DNA of 64,000 nt from NCBI GenBank assembly GCA_965197455.1, contig OZ240208.1, positions 620,001-684,000 of the forward strand, in the 5' to 3' direction. Shown piece after piece: positions 28,855-36,241 of the stretch. Each line of letters opens with the position of its first letter. Within the stretch, counting starts at the first letter, position 1. Source of the stretch: JAGWBD01 sp965197455. Lineage in GTDB: Bacteria > Chloroflexota > Anaerolineae > Aggregatilineales > Phototrophicaceae. The notes under the pieces were generated by a model. The model had not been told where the DNA came from and ran no database searches. It saw only the letters and a program-made list of their open reading frames with translations. Position numbers and translations under genes: made by a program.

Positions 28855-30291
28855 ATGCTGGAAATTCTGGTCGGAAACAACGTATTGTCGACCATCGTGG
28901 CCTTCGGCCTGGTGCTAATTCCGGCCATCATCATCCACGAAGCCGGTCACTTCCTCGCTGCCAAGGCAGTCGGCATCACTATCCTCGAATTCGGCATTGG
29001 CTTCCCGCCCAGAGCGCTCACCCTGCTGCGGCGCGGTGGCACCGAATACACGCTCAACTGGCTGCCGGTGGGAGGCTTCGTGCGTCCCCTGGGCGAGACC
29101 TTCGTGAACCAGAACACGTCCGCAGAGCTGGAAGCAGAGCGCGACCGGCTGCAGCGGGAAGCGTTGACTACCGGCAGTGCCGCCCGCAATCCCATGTCAG
29201 TGAATGAAGCCAGTCCGCTGGCGCGTATCGTCTTCATGTCCGCCGGGTCGGCTGCCAACCTGCTGACAGCGCTGCTACTTTTCGCGCTGGTCGGCCTGAC
29301 CGGGCTGCCGACGATCGTGGGCGGCAGCGCGGGCATCGTTGCGCTGGACGATGGATCTGACGTTCTGTTGCCGGAGTTAAGCGCCAATGAACGCATCACC
29401 CGGCTGGATGGAGAACACTTCGATTCCGTGCCGGAATTGCTGGCCTGGTTGCAGGCGCGCGCCGGAGAGCAGGTTACGCTGGAAGTGCAGGACAGCGACT
29501 CCACACGTGAGCTAAATTTGCAGCTCCCGCAACTCTCAATCGGCTCCCAGGTCTTTGTCGCCCAGGTTGCCCCCGGGTCGCCGGCAGCCAGGGCAGGTCT
29601 GGCGCCTGGAGATCTGATTGTGGCCTTCAACAAGCAGCCCTTCGAGGTCTTCACGGACCTGCAGCAGTTAACCCTGGCCAGCCGCGGCGAAGAGATCGCG
29701 CTGACTGTAGTGCGCTCCGGCGAACAGCTGGAGCTGTCGCTGGTGCCACGCCTTGACCCGCCGGCAGGTGAAGGCGCAATCGGCATCGGCATCGTGCCCG
29801 CCTGGAGCGTCGGTGGCCTGGTGCTGGTTGAGGCCGGCTGGCTGGAAAGGATGGTGCAACTGTCCCTGCTCGAGTCCTTGCGCTTCAGCCTGGACCAGTT
29901 GGCGCTCTTCGTGAGGACGCTGGTGAATCTGCCTGGGCAGTTGATTGCCGGCAGCTTGCGGCCGGAAGAGACACGCCTGATGAGTCCCCTGGCTATCAGC
30001 CAGGTGGGCGGGCGCTTCCTGCAGGACAGCATTGAACAGGAACAACCCTACGTGATTCTGAGCTTTATTGCGCTCATCAGCATCGCGCTCGGCATCACCA
30101 ACCTGCTGCCGTTGCCGGCACTGGATGGCGGCCGCATCCTGTTTGTGCTGATCGAGCTGGTCCGCGGCCGGCCCGTGGCGCCTGAGCGTGAGGGGATGGT
30201 GCATCTCTTCGGTATGGCGCTGCTGCTTTCGCTGATGTTTGTTACCCTGATAAACGACATGATGAACCCGGTTACCTTGCTCATCCCCTGA
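28855..30291 (+). CDS. rseP: site-2 protease RseP (M50 zinc metalloprotease)
   Basis: A 478-residue intramembrane protease. The zinc site HEAGH is at residues 28-32 in the first helix and the third ligand lies in LPALDGGR near residue 423. Between them are the hydrophobic GFPPRAL loop, a membrane-reentrant PVGGFVRPLGE segment and two PDZ domains (~170-235 and ~240-310; ELSANERITRLDG and VAPGSPAARAGLAPGDLI). RseP cleaves anti-sigma factors and remnant signal peptides in the membrane. It is followed by a HEAT-repeat gene after 15 bases, probably in one transcript. Confidence 0.95.
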   Translation: MLEILVGNNVLSTIVAFGLVLIPAIIIHEAGHFLAAKAVGITILEFGIGFPPRALTLLRRGGTEYTLNWLPVGGFVRPLGETFVNQNTSAELEAERDRLQREALTTGSAARNPMSVNEASPLARIVFMSAGSAANLLTALLLFALVGLTGLPTIVGGSAGIVALDDGSDVLLPELSANERITRLDGEHFDSVPELLAWLQARAGEQVTLEVQDSDSTRELNLQLPQLSIGSQVFVAQVAPGSPAARAGLAPGDLIVAFNKQPFEVFTDLQQLTLASRGEEIALTVVRSGEQLELSLVPRLDPPAGEGAIGIGIVPAWSVGGLVLVEAGWLERMVQLSLLESLRFSLDQLALFVRTLVNLPGQLIAGSLRPEETRLMSPLAISQVGGRFLQDSIEQEQPYVILSFIALISIALGITNLLPLPALDGGRILFVLIELVRGRPVAPEREGMVHLFGMALLLSLMFVTLINDMMNPVTLLIP

Positions 30292-30306
30292 CGGAGACCC
30301 TTCCTG

Positions 30307-31293
30307 ATGACCAGCGACCCGGCAGTCGACGAAAACTTTGCTACGCCAGCCAACCTGGACTTTGGCAGCACCCTGGAGACCTTGAAGGCGTGGGACGGTG
30401 GTACGCTGGCTCCCGGCATCTACTATGGCCTTTCGGACCTGGATGAAGTGCAGCTGCTCCGCCATGCGGCTGTGTGGCGCAAGCTTTCCGCCGCGCTACG
30501 GGCAAGCCTGCTGCGCAATCTGACAGAAGCAGGTGAGAGCAACTTTGATCTGGACTATCGCGCGCCCGGAATGCTGGCGCTTGAGGATGACGCGGCGGAA
30601 GTACGCCGAACGGCAATCGACCTGTTGTGGGAAGATGTCTCAAGGTCGCTGATGCGACGACTGGTTACCATAGCCCGGGAAGACCTGGCCTTCAGCGTGC
30701 GCGCAGCTGCGGCCAGCGCGCTGGGGCGTTTTGTGCTGGCGGGCGAGCTGGGCAAACTGGCGCAAGATGAACTCGATTCCTTGCACAGGGTACTGATTGA
30801 TTCGTGGCAGGATTCGAACGAAGACGATGCTGTGCGTCGGCGCGCGCTGGAATCCATTTCAAACAGCAGTCACGCTATCGTGCCCGATGCCATCATTGAG
30901 GCGTGGCATGCTGACGACCCTGGCTTAAGGGCGAGCGCTGTCTATGCCATGGGCCGCAGCTGCGATGAACGCTGGGAAGAGACTGTGTTGGGGGCGCTGC
31001 AAGAGGAAGATGCGGCGCTGCTGTATGAGGCAGTCAAGGCTTGTGGCGAACTGGAGATCGAGGCGTCGGTGCCCCGCCTGGCAGAACTGGCCCTTGATGA
31101 TGACCGCGAGATTTCAGAAACTGCCATCCTGGCGCTGGGCGAGATTGGCGGGAAGCAGGTGCAGCAGCGACTTGAGGATCTGGCTGAGGAAGCACAGGCT
31201 GGCGAAGACGAATCCCTGCAGGAAGTTATCGAGGATGCGTTGGGCAGTGCCAGCCTGGGCAACCTGGACCTGGAGTTTGGCCAGGCTGAATAG
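30307..31293 (+). CDS. HEAT-repeat protein
   Basis: A 328-residue acidic soluble protein made of helical HEAT/Armadillo-like repeats from about residue 60 onward. Repeats include LRASAVYAMGRSCDERWEE, AVKACGELEIEASVPRLAEL and SETAILALGEIGGKQVQQRL. Such scaffolds mediate protein interactions or, in related PBS-lyase families, bilin attachment; no bilin-lyase residues can be claimed. Close spacing behind rseP suggests co-expression. Specific role unknown. Confidence 0.8.
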   Translation: MTSDPAVDENFATPANLDFGSTLETLKAWDGGTLAPGIYYGLSDLDEVQLLRHAAVWRKLSAALRASLLRNLTEAGESNFDLDYRAPGMLALEDDAAEVRRTAIDLLWEDVSRSLMRRLVTIAREDLAFSVRAAAASALGRFVLAGELGKLAQDELDSLHRVLIDSWQDSNEDDAVRRRALESISNSSHAIVPDAIIEAWHADDPGLRASAVYAMGRSCDERWEETVLGALQEEDAALLYEAVKACGELEIEASVPRLAELALDDDREISETAILALGEIGGKQVQQRLEDLAEEAQAGEDESLQEVIEDALGSASLGNLDLEFGQAE

Positions 31294-31303
31294 CGCCACT
31301 GCT

Positions 31304-31636
31304 TCAGGCGGACCCGATCAATGCCTGGAGTTTCATCGCCAGATTCATGTTTCCCTGAATTTTTAATCTACCGCTCATGAAGGCCTGCATCGGGTTAAGT
31401 TCGCCGGCAACCAGGGCAGCCCAGTCATCTGCGAGCGCCTTCATGGTCATCTCAGGGTTTTCAGCCTGGCCGGTGCCGCTGTCGACTTTTCCCTCATCAA
31501 TTTGAACCCAGTACAGTCCGCCGTTGTCCCCGTCCAGGTCAAATTGAATGGTGGCATTCAGGTCATCCGCCATTGCCGGATCCAGGTTGGCGGCGATGTC
31601 GCTGAAGATTTTCGCAATTTCCTCTTTGCTCGCCAT
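31304..31636 (-). CDS. SCP2 sterol-transfer-domain protein
   Basis: A 110-residue protein starting at ATG 31636 (MASKEEIAKIFSDI). It consists of one SCP2-like lipid-binding domain. The pattern TIQFDLDGDNGGLYWVQIDEG, then PEMTMKALADDWAALVAGELNPMQAFMSGRLKIQGNM, is typical; the last part, with 'G.l...Am..GklkveGd', is diagnostic. These domains bind hydrophobic ligands such as acyl-CoA or lipids. It is convergent with the HEAT-repeat gene. Confidence 0.88.
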   Translation of the reverse strand: MASKEEIAKIFSDIAANLDPAMADDLNATIQFDLDGDNGGLYWVQIDEGKVDSGTGQAENPEMTMKALADDWAALVAGELNPMQAFMSGRLKIQGNMNLAMKLQALIGSA

Positions 31637-31734
31637 ACACGCGCTCCTGCTCCCCAACCAGCCGCCAATATATCACCGATGCAGCGAATCGTATACACTT
31701 GAGTCATCAGCCAGGACAGGGCGGAGCGACCGTA

Positions 31735-32994
31735 ATGAAACGATCGATGATGGCGCTCGCTCTGTGCCTGTTGCTAGCAGTCGCCGGTAGCGGGTATGCG
31801 CAAGAGATGAGTTCCGGCCAGATCGCCTGGCTGGACGAGAATTACAACGTCTGGCGCTACGATGCGCGCCAGGACAGGCGCGTTCAACTCACCGCAGACA
31901 GCAGTGAAACACGTCGTTACCTCTGGCCGACCTGGGCCACTGACGGGCGCCTGGCCTGGTTCGGTCATACGATTGAGAATGGCGAACTGGTGACCAGCGC
32001 CTGGGTGCAACACGGTCCCGGGGCAGCGGCAGAACTTCAGTACCGCGGCCCCGAAGCCTTTAACTACGCCTACTGGTCGCCTGAAAACTGCACAGCCGGG
32101 CCGGACTGCAGGCATCTTGCCATCCTGTTAAGTTCGACGCAGGGCATGTTTGTGGAGCTGGTGACCGACGGCGTGGCAGCGGAGGGAATTGCCCTGCGCG
32201 GCGGGCCGCCTTTCTACTTCAGCTGGAGCTATGACGGCGGGCGCATGCTGTGGCAGCGAAACAACCGTCGCTTTGATATTTACGACGCCAATGAGGACCG
32301 CTTGCTCGATACCCTGGAAATGACGCCGGGAGCAATCCAGGCGCCGCACTGGTCGCCAATAGATGAGCGCCAGTTGCTGGGCGTGCGCGAAAGGGCGGGC
32401 GGCACAGCGCTGGTGATCGTGGATGGTGATGACACACTGGAGTTGACCGGTGGGCTGGAGGGCGTGGTTGCCTACAATTGGTCACCGGATGGCAGGTACG
32501 TCGCCTGGCGCGAGCTGACTGGCGGCGGCTTCGGTGCATTGCAGGTTGCGAATGCGGACACGGGTGAAGTAATGGCAAGCAGCCCGGGCGCGGGAGTATT
32601 GGCCTTTGTCTGGGCGCCGGACGGAGAGCGCATCGCCTGGCTGGAATTTGCGTTGCCGACCGGCAACATCAGCGCCAGTGCAGGCAATCACCTGCTGGCG
32701 CAAACGCAGACGCCCTTGCCCAGGGTGCGCTGGAAAATAATGGATATAGCCAGCGGCGCAACGCTGGACAGCCCGGCTTTCTTCCCGACACCGGAATTGC
32801 TTTACTACCTGAACTACTTTGACCAGTTTGCCCAAAGCCACCGTATATGGTCGCCGGACAGTCGCTTCCTCGTCTACGGGGAGATCAGCGACAATGGCCC
32901 GCTGATTCAGTTGCTGGATGCGGACAGGGCGAATGAGGAGCCGCGAACACTGGCTCCGGGCTGGATTGGCATTTGGGACTTCGGCACGCCGTGA
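31735..32994 (+). CDS. exported TolB-like beta-propeller protein
   Basis: A 419-residue protein starting at ATG 31735 with a cleavable signal (residues 1-~22, ending SGYAQ). The mature part is built of TolB/PD40-like blades with recurring 'WSPDGR' elements: PTWATDGRLAW, YWSPENC, YFSWSYDGGRMLW, YNWSPDGRYVAW, FVWAPDGERIAW, IWSPDSRFLVY. It probably folds as a six-bladed propeller outside the cytoplasm. The stop overlaps the GTG start of the SH3b gene (GTGA), so the two are coupled. Ligand unknown. Confidence 0.8.
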   Translation: MKRSMMALALCLLLAVAGSGYAQEMSSGQIAWLDENYNVWRYDARQDRRVQLTADSSETRRYLWPTWATDGRLAWFGHTIENGELVTSAWVQHGPGAAAELQYRGPEAFNYAYWSPENCTAGPDCRHLAILLSSTQGMFVELVTDGVAAEGIALRGGPPFYFSWSYDGGRMLWQRNNRRFDIYDANEDRLLDTLEMTPGAIQAPHWSPIDERQLLGVRERAGGTALVIVDGDDTLELTGGLEGVVAYNWSPDGRYVAWRELTGGGFGALQVANADTGEVMASSPGAGVLAFVWAPDGERIAWLEFALPTGNISASAGNHLLAQTQTPLPRVRWKIMDIASGATLDSPAFFPTPELLYYLNYFDQFAQSHRIWSPDSRFLVYGEISDNGPLIQLLDADRANEEPRTLAPGWIGIWDFGTP

Positions 32995-33782
32995 GCGTGA
33001 TTGCCACGCGAACCTTCCGCGCGCTGGCATGCCTGTTGAGCGGCCTGCTGCTGCATTCTCCGCTTCTGGCGCAGGAGGTGGCGACTTCCACACCGGTGCG
33101 CATCAGCGTCCCTACCGCTGCTCCGGTCTTGCTGGTGCTGGCCACCCCAACCGTCACGCGCACCCCGTCACCGGCTGTCGTCGTCCTGGAGGCGAAGGCC
33201 GAAGCCGGGCCGGTCAACGTGCGGGCAGAGGCGAACATTGAATCGGACCGGTTGGGGACGATCCAGGCGGGCGAATTCTATCCGGTGTTGGGGCGCCAGT
33301 TCCGCTGGCTGCAAATCCAGTTCGTGACTGCGCCAAACGGGCGCGCCTGGGTGTTTGAAGAACTGGTCACGCTGTCGGGAGATGAGAGTGCCATTCCGGA
33401 TCTGCTCGTGGCCACGCCGGTTGTTCTGGACCAGGTACTGGCCGGTGCAACGCAGACTCAGGACGCTTTCCTGCGGACACCGGGGGTATTGCTGACGATG
33501 ACCGCGCGTTCCCGCATTCTGCCGGTGCCGGGTCAGGAAGGAGCAGATCCCGGGTCAGACTCGTTTGCCGGGCAGACGGGCAACCTGTTACCGACCTATA
33601 CCTACCCGCCCGAACTGGTGGCACCTGCTTCCGACGGGGATGAAACCACAATGACCGCAATGCCGGACGAGCCTGTCGTCCCACTATCAGGCAACAATCA
33701 AATCCCGCCAGCCGTGCCCATCGCGCTGCTGGCGGCCGGTGGCTTGCTGGGGTTGATGCTTAATTCGTTGCGGAGGCGCTAG
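32991..33782 (+). CDS. exported SH3b-domain protein with C-terminal anchor
   Basis: A 263-residue protein from GTG 32991. A signal sequence (~1-28, LLHSPLLAQ) is followed by a Thr/Pro linker and a bacterial SH3 domain at ~68-125 (GPVNVRAEANIESDRLGTIQ ... GRAWVFEEL). A low-complexity region leads to a C-terminal membrane helix (IPIALLAAGGLLGLMLNSL-like, ~238-258) and an Arg tail. SH3b domains often bind cell-wall peptides. Coupled to the TolB-like gene, so both probably act at the cell surface. Confidence 0.75.
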   Translation: MSVIATRTFRALACLLSGLLLHSPLLAQEVATSTPVRISVPTAAPVLLVLATPTVTRTPSPAVVVLEAKAEAGPVNVRAEANIESDRLGTIQAGEFYPVLGRQFRWLQIQFVTAPNGRAWVFEELVTLSGDESAIPDLLVATPVVLDQVLAGATQTQDAFLRTPGVLLTMTARSRILPVPGQEGADPGSDSFAGQTGNLLPTYTYPPELVAPASDGDETTMTAMPDEPVVPLSGNNQIPPAVPIALLAAGGLLGLMLNSLRRR

Positions 33783-33784
33783 CC

Positions 33785-34192
33785 TCAGTGACTGCAACTG
33801 CCGCTGCCACAGCCGGCTTCGCCTTCGCCTTCGCCCTCGCCGGAGCGGAAGGAATGCCCGCAGCCACAGCTGGAGACCGCGTTCGGGTTGTCGATGCGGA
33901 AGCCACCGCCCATCAGGCTGTCGATGTAGTCAATTGTGGCGCCCTGCAGGTACATCAGGCTGTTGGGGTCGACCAGCAGCCGTACGCCGTCAACTTCAAC
34001 CACCCGGTCATAGTCGCGCGCGACTTCCTCAAAAGCCATACCATATTGCATGCCCGAACAACCCCCACCGCTGACGAAAACGCGCAGGGCATGGTTCGGA
34101 ATTTCACGCTCGCTCAACAGGTTCCGGATGACAGTCACGGCACTCGAGGTGACGGTCAGCACCGGGGCATCAATCTGAATCGTATCCATCAT
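33785..34192 (-). CDS. erpA: iron-sulfur cluster insertion protein, IscA/ErpA type
   Basis: A 135-residue A-type carrier starting at ATG 34192 with GGAGG seven bases upstream. The first ligand Cys is in SGGGCSGMQYGM and the C-terminal pair is in SSCGCGHSF; these three cysteines bind and transfer Fe-S clusters. After the usual end of the family the protein continues with GEGEGEGEAGCGSGSCSH, an unusual tail with a Gly-Glu repeat and two more Cys and a His. A-type carriers feed apo-enzymes such as IspG/H and radical-SAM proteins; which of ErpA/IscA/SufA it corresponds to is uncertain. Confidence 0.88.
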   Translation of the reverse strand: MMDTIQIDAPVLTVTSSAVTVIRNLLSEREIPNHALRVFVSGGGCSGMQYGMAFEEVARDYDRVVEVDGVRLLVDPNSLMYLQGATIDYIDSLMGGGFRIDNPNAVSSCGCGHSFRSGEGEGEGEAGCGSGSCSH

Positions 34193-34290
34193 CCTGTATC
34201 CTCCCGCAACTGGCAGCACGACCAGCCTAACACGTCCTGGCGCTGCCGTCAACTTTTGCTGGTATGAGGTTCCCAGGGGGTTCTTGCCGG

Positions 34291-34320
34291 TTGACAGGCG
34301 CCGACCCGGCTAACTATACT
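34291..34320 (+). promoter_or_regulatory. strong sigma-70 type promoter of greA
   Basis: A perfect TTGACA (34291-34296), an 18-bp spacer and TATACT (34315-34320). Confidence 0.8.
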
Positions 34321-34364
34321 CCGTGAGTAGTCTGACATTCCGGAACTGAGTGAAATCAGGGCTC

Positions 34365-34832
34365 ATGGCTGAACCCAGCTGGCTGACAGCAGAAGGTAAA
34401 GAGGAGTTGCAGCGAGAGCTGGATCAGCTCATTGAGGTCAAACGCCCCGAGTTGGCGCGCAAACTCAAGGAGGCGGTCGCCCAGGGAGACCTGAAAGAGA
34501 ACGCCGATTACCATGACGCGCGCGAGCAAAAGGCTTTCGCGGAAGGCCGCATACAGTATCTTGAAAACGTGTTGCGCAACGTACGTATCATCAGTGACGA
34601 ACAAAACCTGGGCATTGTCCGGATTGGCTCCGTGGTGACCATACGCGAGGATGGCGAACTGGAGGACGAAACCTACCGCATCGTGGGCGCGGCCGAAGCC
34701 AACCCGCGCGAAGGGAAGATCTCACTTGAAAGCCCGATCGGGAGGGCGCTGATGGGCTGTCGCAAGGGCAGCAAGGTGCGCGTCCGCACACCCGGCGGGG
34801 AGATGGTCGTCAGGATTCGGAAAATCGCCTGA
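34365..34832 (+). CDS. greA: transcription elongation factor GreA
   Basis: 155 residues from ATG 34365; GTG 34350 would add five. The N-terminal coiled coil carries the acidic tip motif GDLKENADYHDAREQKAF, which reaches into the RNA polymerase secondary channel to stimulate cleavage of backtracked RNA. The C-terminal FKBP-like domain has GKISLESPIGRALMG and the terminal RIRKI. Single gene behind a strong promoter and followed by a hairpin. Confidence 0.95.
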   Translation: MAEPSWLTAEGKEELQRELDQLIEVKRPELARKLKEAVAQGDLKENADYHDAREQKAFAEGRIQYLENVLRNVRIISDEQNLGIVRIGSVVTIREDGELEDETYRIVGAAEANPREGKISLESPIGRALMGCRKGSKVRVRTPGGEMVVRIRKIA

Positions 34833-34862
34833 CTGAGGGCGCGCAAACATTCTGGTCACATG

Positions 34863-34877
34863 CCCGCCTCAGGCGGG
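34863..34877 (+). terminator. hairpin after greA
   Basis: CCCGCC-TCA-GGCGGG, followed by TATTGCGTTT. The T-tract is imperfect, so termination efficiency is uncertain. Confidence 0.45.
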
Positions 34878-34885
34878 TATTGCGT

Positions 34886-36151
34886 TTAACCCACTGGACG
34901 GAAATCCCCGGGTCCGCCATAGGGGTCTTCCGGTGGATTGGACGAAGATTGCGTGGCATCCGATGGCGGCCGCGAGGGTCTGGTCCGCTGCGTCGGATTG
35001 CTCCGCTGCGCCGGAATGGTGCGCGTCGGATGCGCCGGGTTCATGGATGGCAGGGTAGGGGCACTGGCAGGGTCTTGACCGGGAGCGACGGCCTTGTGCC
35101 AGACGGAAATCTCCGTCGTCGCGCTTTCCAGAAAACTGTTGGAGGGTGCTGATCCGGTCGTCCCCCACAGCACGTCGATGACGCGCACACGCAGGCGCAA
35201 GGCGTTGGTCTCAAGGTAGGCAGTGGCGCCGGGTTCCAATGGCACGATGTTGCCGCGGGTCTCCATCTGCGCGCGCGCGGTCGGGTCGTTGACGATGAAG
35301 CTGGTGGCAAAGATCGTCGTCATCGAGCGCACCGGATCATCCTTGTCGAAAAGCCAGGCTTCCAGCGCAGAGATCTGGAACGCAGAACCTTCCAGGCCGG
35401 TGTCGGCCGCGGTCACCCCGCACTCGCCGAGGAACAAATTGTCTTCCGCCTGAATCTCCCAGGAGTCATCATACTCGCCGCCGCTGGATTGATAGACAGA
35501 AAGTCTGCGCAACACGGGCCGGGTCACTTCCGTTTCGCCCGGCGGAACAGCAACAGAATCCCGGTTCCTGATGTGCGAGGGAACGGTTGGCATGCTCACT
35601 TTGCCTGGACGCTGTCGCCACAAGGCCTTCGCCCCTGAAACGACGGTCGGCTGCACAACGAGGCGGTTGGCCAGCGTAAGCACGATGGCACCCAGAATGA
35701 GGGCGATGGGCCCCACTACAAAGGGTTCGACCGAGCCCTGCACAGAAGGAGTCGGCGGGGCAGCCATACTGGTGAACTGGGCCTGCTCGACCAAAGGCAT
35801 GAAGCCGGCATCGCTGACCCCCAGCGAGCGCACGATTCCGACAGGGTCATCGACGGCGCTCAACAGCCGCACCAGGTTTTCGTTGAATTCCGGGCTGGTG
35901 ACTGCGGTGTTGACCGCCAGCCGGTAGCGCTCGACCAGCAGCTGTGTCCAGATGTTTTGCCAGCCCTGGGCCAGCTGCGCTGGTGATCCGTCGTGATAGA
36001 CAGTCGGCGCGACGCTGTAGGCCCAGCCAAGACCAAACAGGAAAGGCAGCACCATCAGCGCCAGTGAGCGCCGCCGTGGCAGGGCCTTGCGCACCTTTGA
36101 CTCACTTAAACTCTGGAACGTACCGGATAGGGTGTTTCTTACCCGACGCAC
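34886..36151 (-). CDS. two-helix membrane protein of unknown function
   Basis: A 421-residue protein read from GTG 36151, which has a GGAG site; a TTG at 36181 is also in frame but lies at the predicted transcription start. One helix at ~32-48 (LALMVLPFLFGLGWAYSVA) is followed by an extracytoplasmic alpha-helical region, a second helix at ~148-168 (GPIALILGAIVLTLANRLVV) and a beta-rich cytoplasmic domain. The C-terminal ~70 residues are a Pro/Ser/Thr/Arg-rich disordered tail. No known domain is recognised. It stands alone between greA and topA. Confidence 0.65.
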   Translation of the reverse strand: MRRVRNTLSGTFQSLSESKVRKALPRRRSLALMVLPFLFGLGWAYSVAPTVYHDGSPAQLAQGWQNIWTQLLVERYRLAVNTAVTSPEFNENLVRLLSAVDDPVGIVRSLGVSDAGFMPLVEQAQFTSMAAPPTPSVQGSVEPFVVGPIALILGAIVLTLANRLVVQPTVVSGAKALWRQRPGKVSMPTVPSHIRNRDSVAVPPGETEVTRPVLRRLSVYQSSGGEYDDSWEIQAEDNLFLGECGVTAADTGLEGSAFQISALEAWLFDKDDPVRSMTTIFATSFIVNDPTARAQMETRGNIVPLEPGATAYLETNALRLRVRVIDVLWGTTGSAPSNSFLESATTEISVWHKAVAPGQDPASAPTLPSMNPAHPTRTIPAQRSNPTQRTRPSRPPSDATQSSSNPPEDPYGGPGDFRPVG

Positions 36152-36193
36152 AAGCTCCGACCCCCTTGACCCGCTGAGCAAGAACCTGATCTA

Positions 36194-36199
36194 TTGTAG
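36194..36199 (-). promoter_or_regulatory. -10 box for the membrane protein gene
   Basis: TACAAT on the minus strand, giving a predicted start of transcription near 36187. Confidence 0.4.
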
Positions 36200-36241
36200 C
36201 GGAAAATGTGCTTTATGCGGAAATCCTGGAATCCGCAAGGA

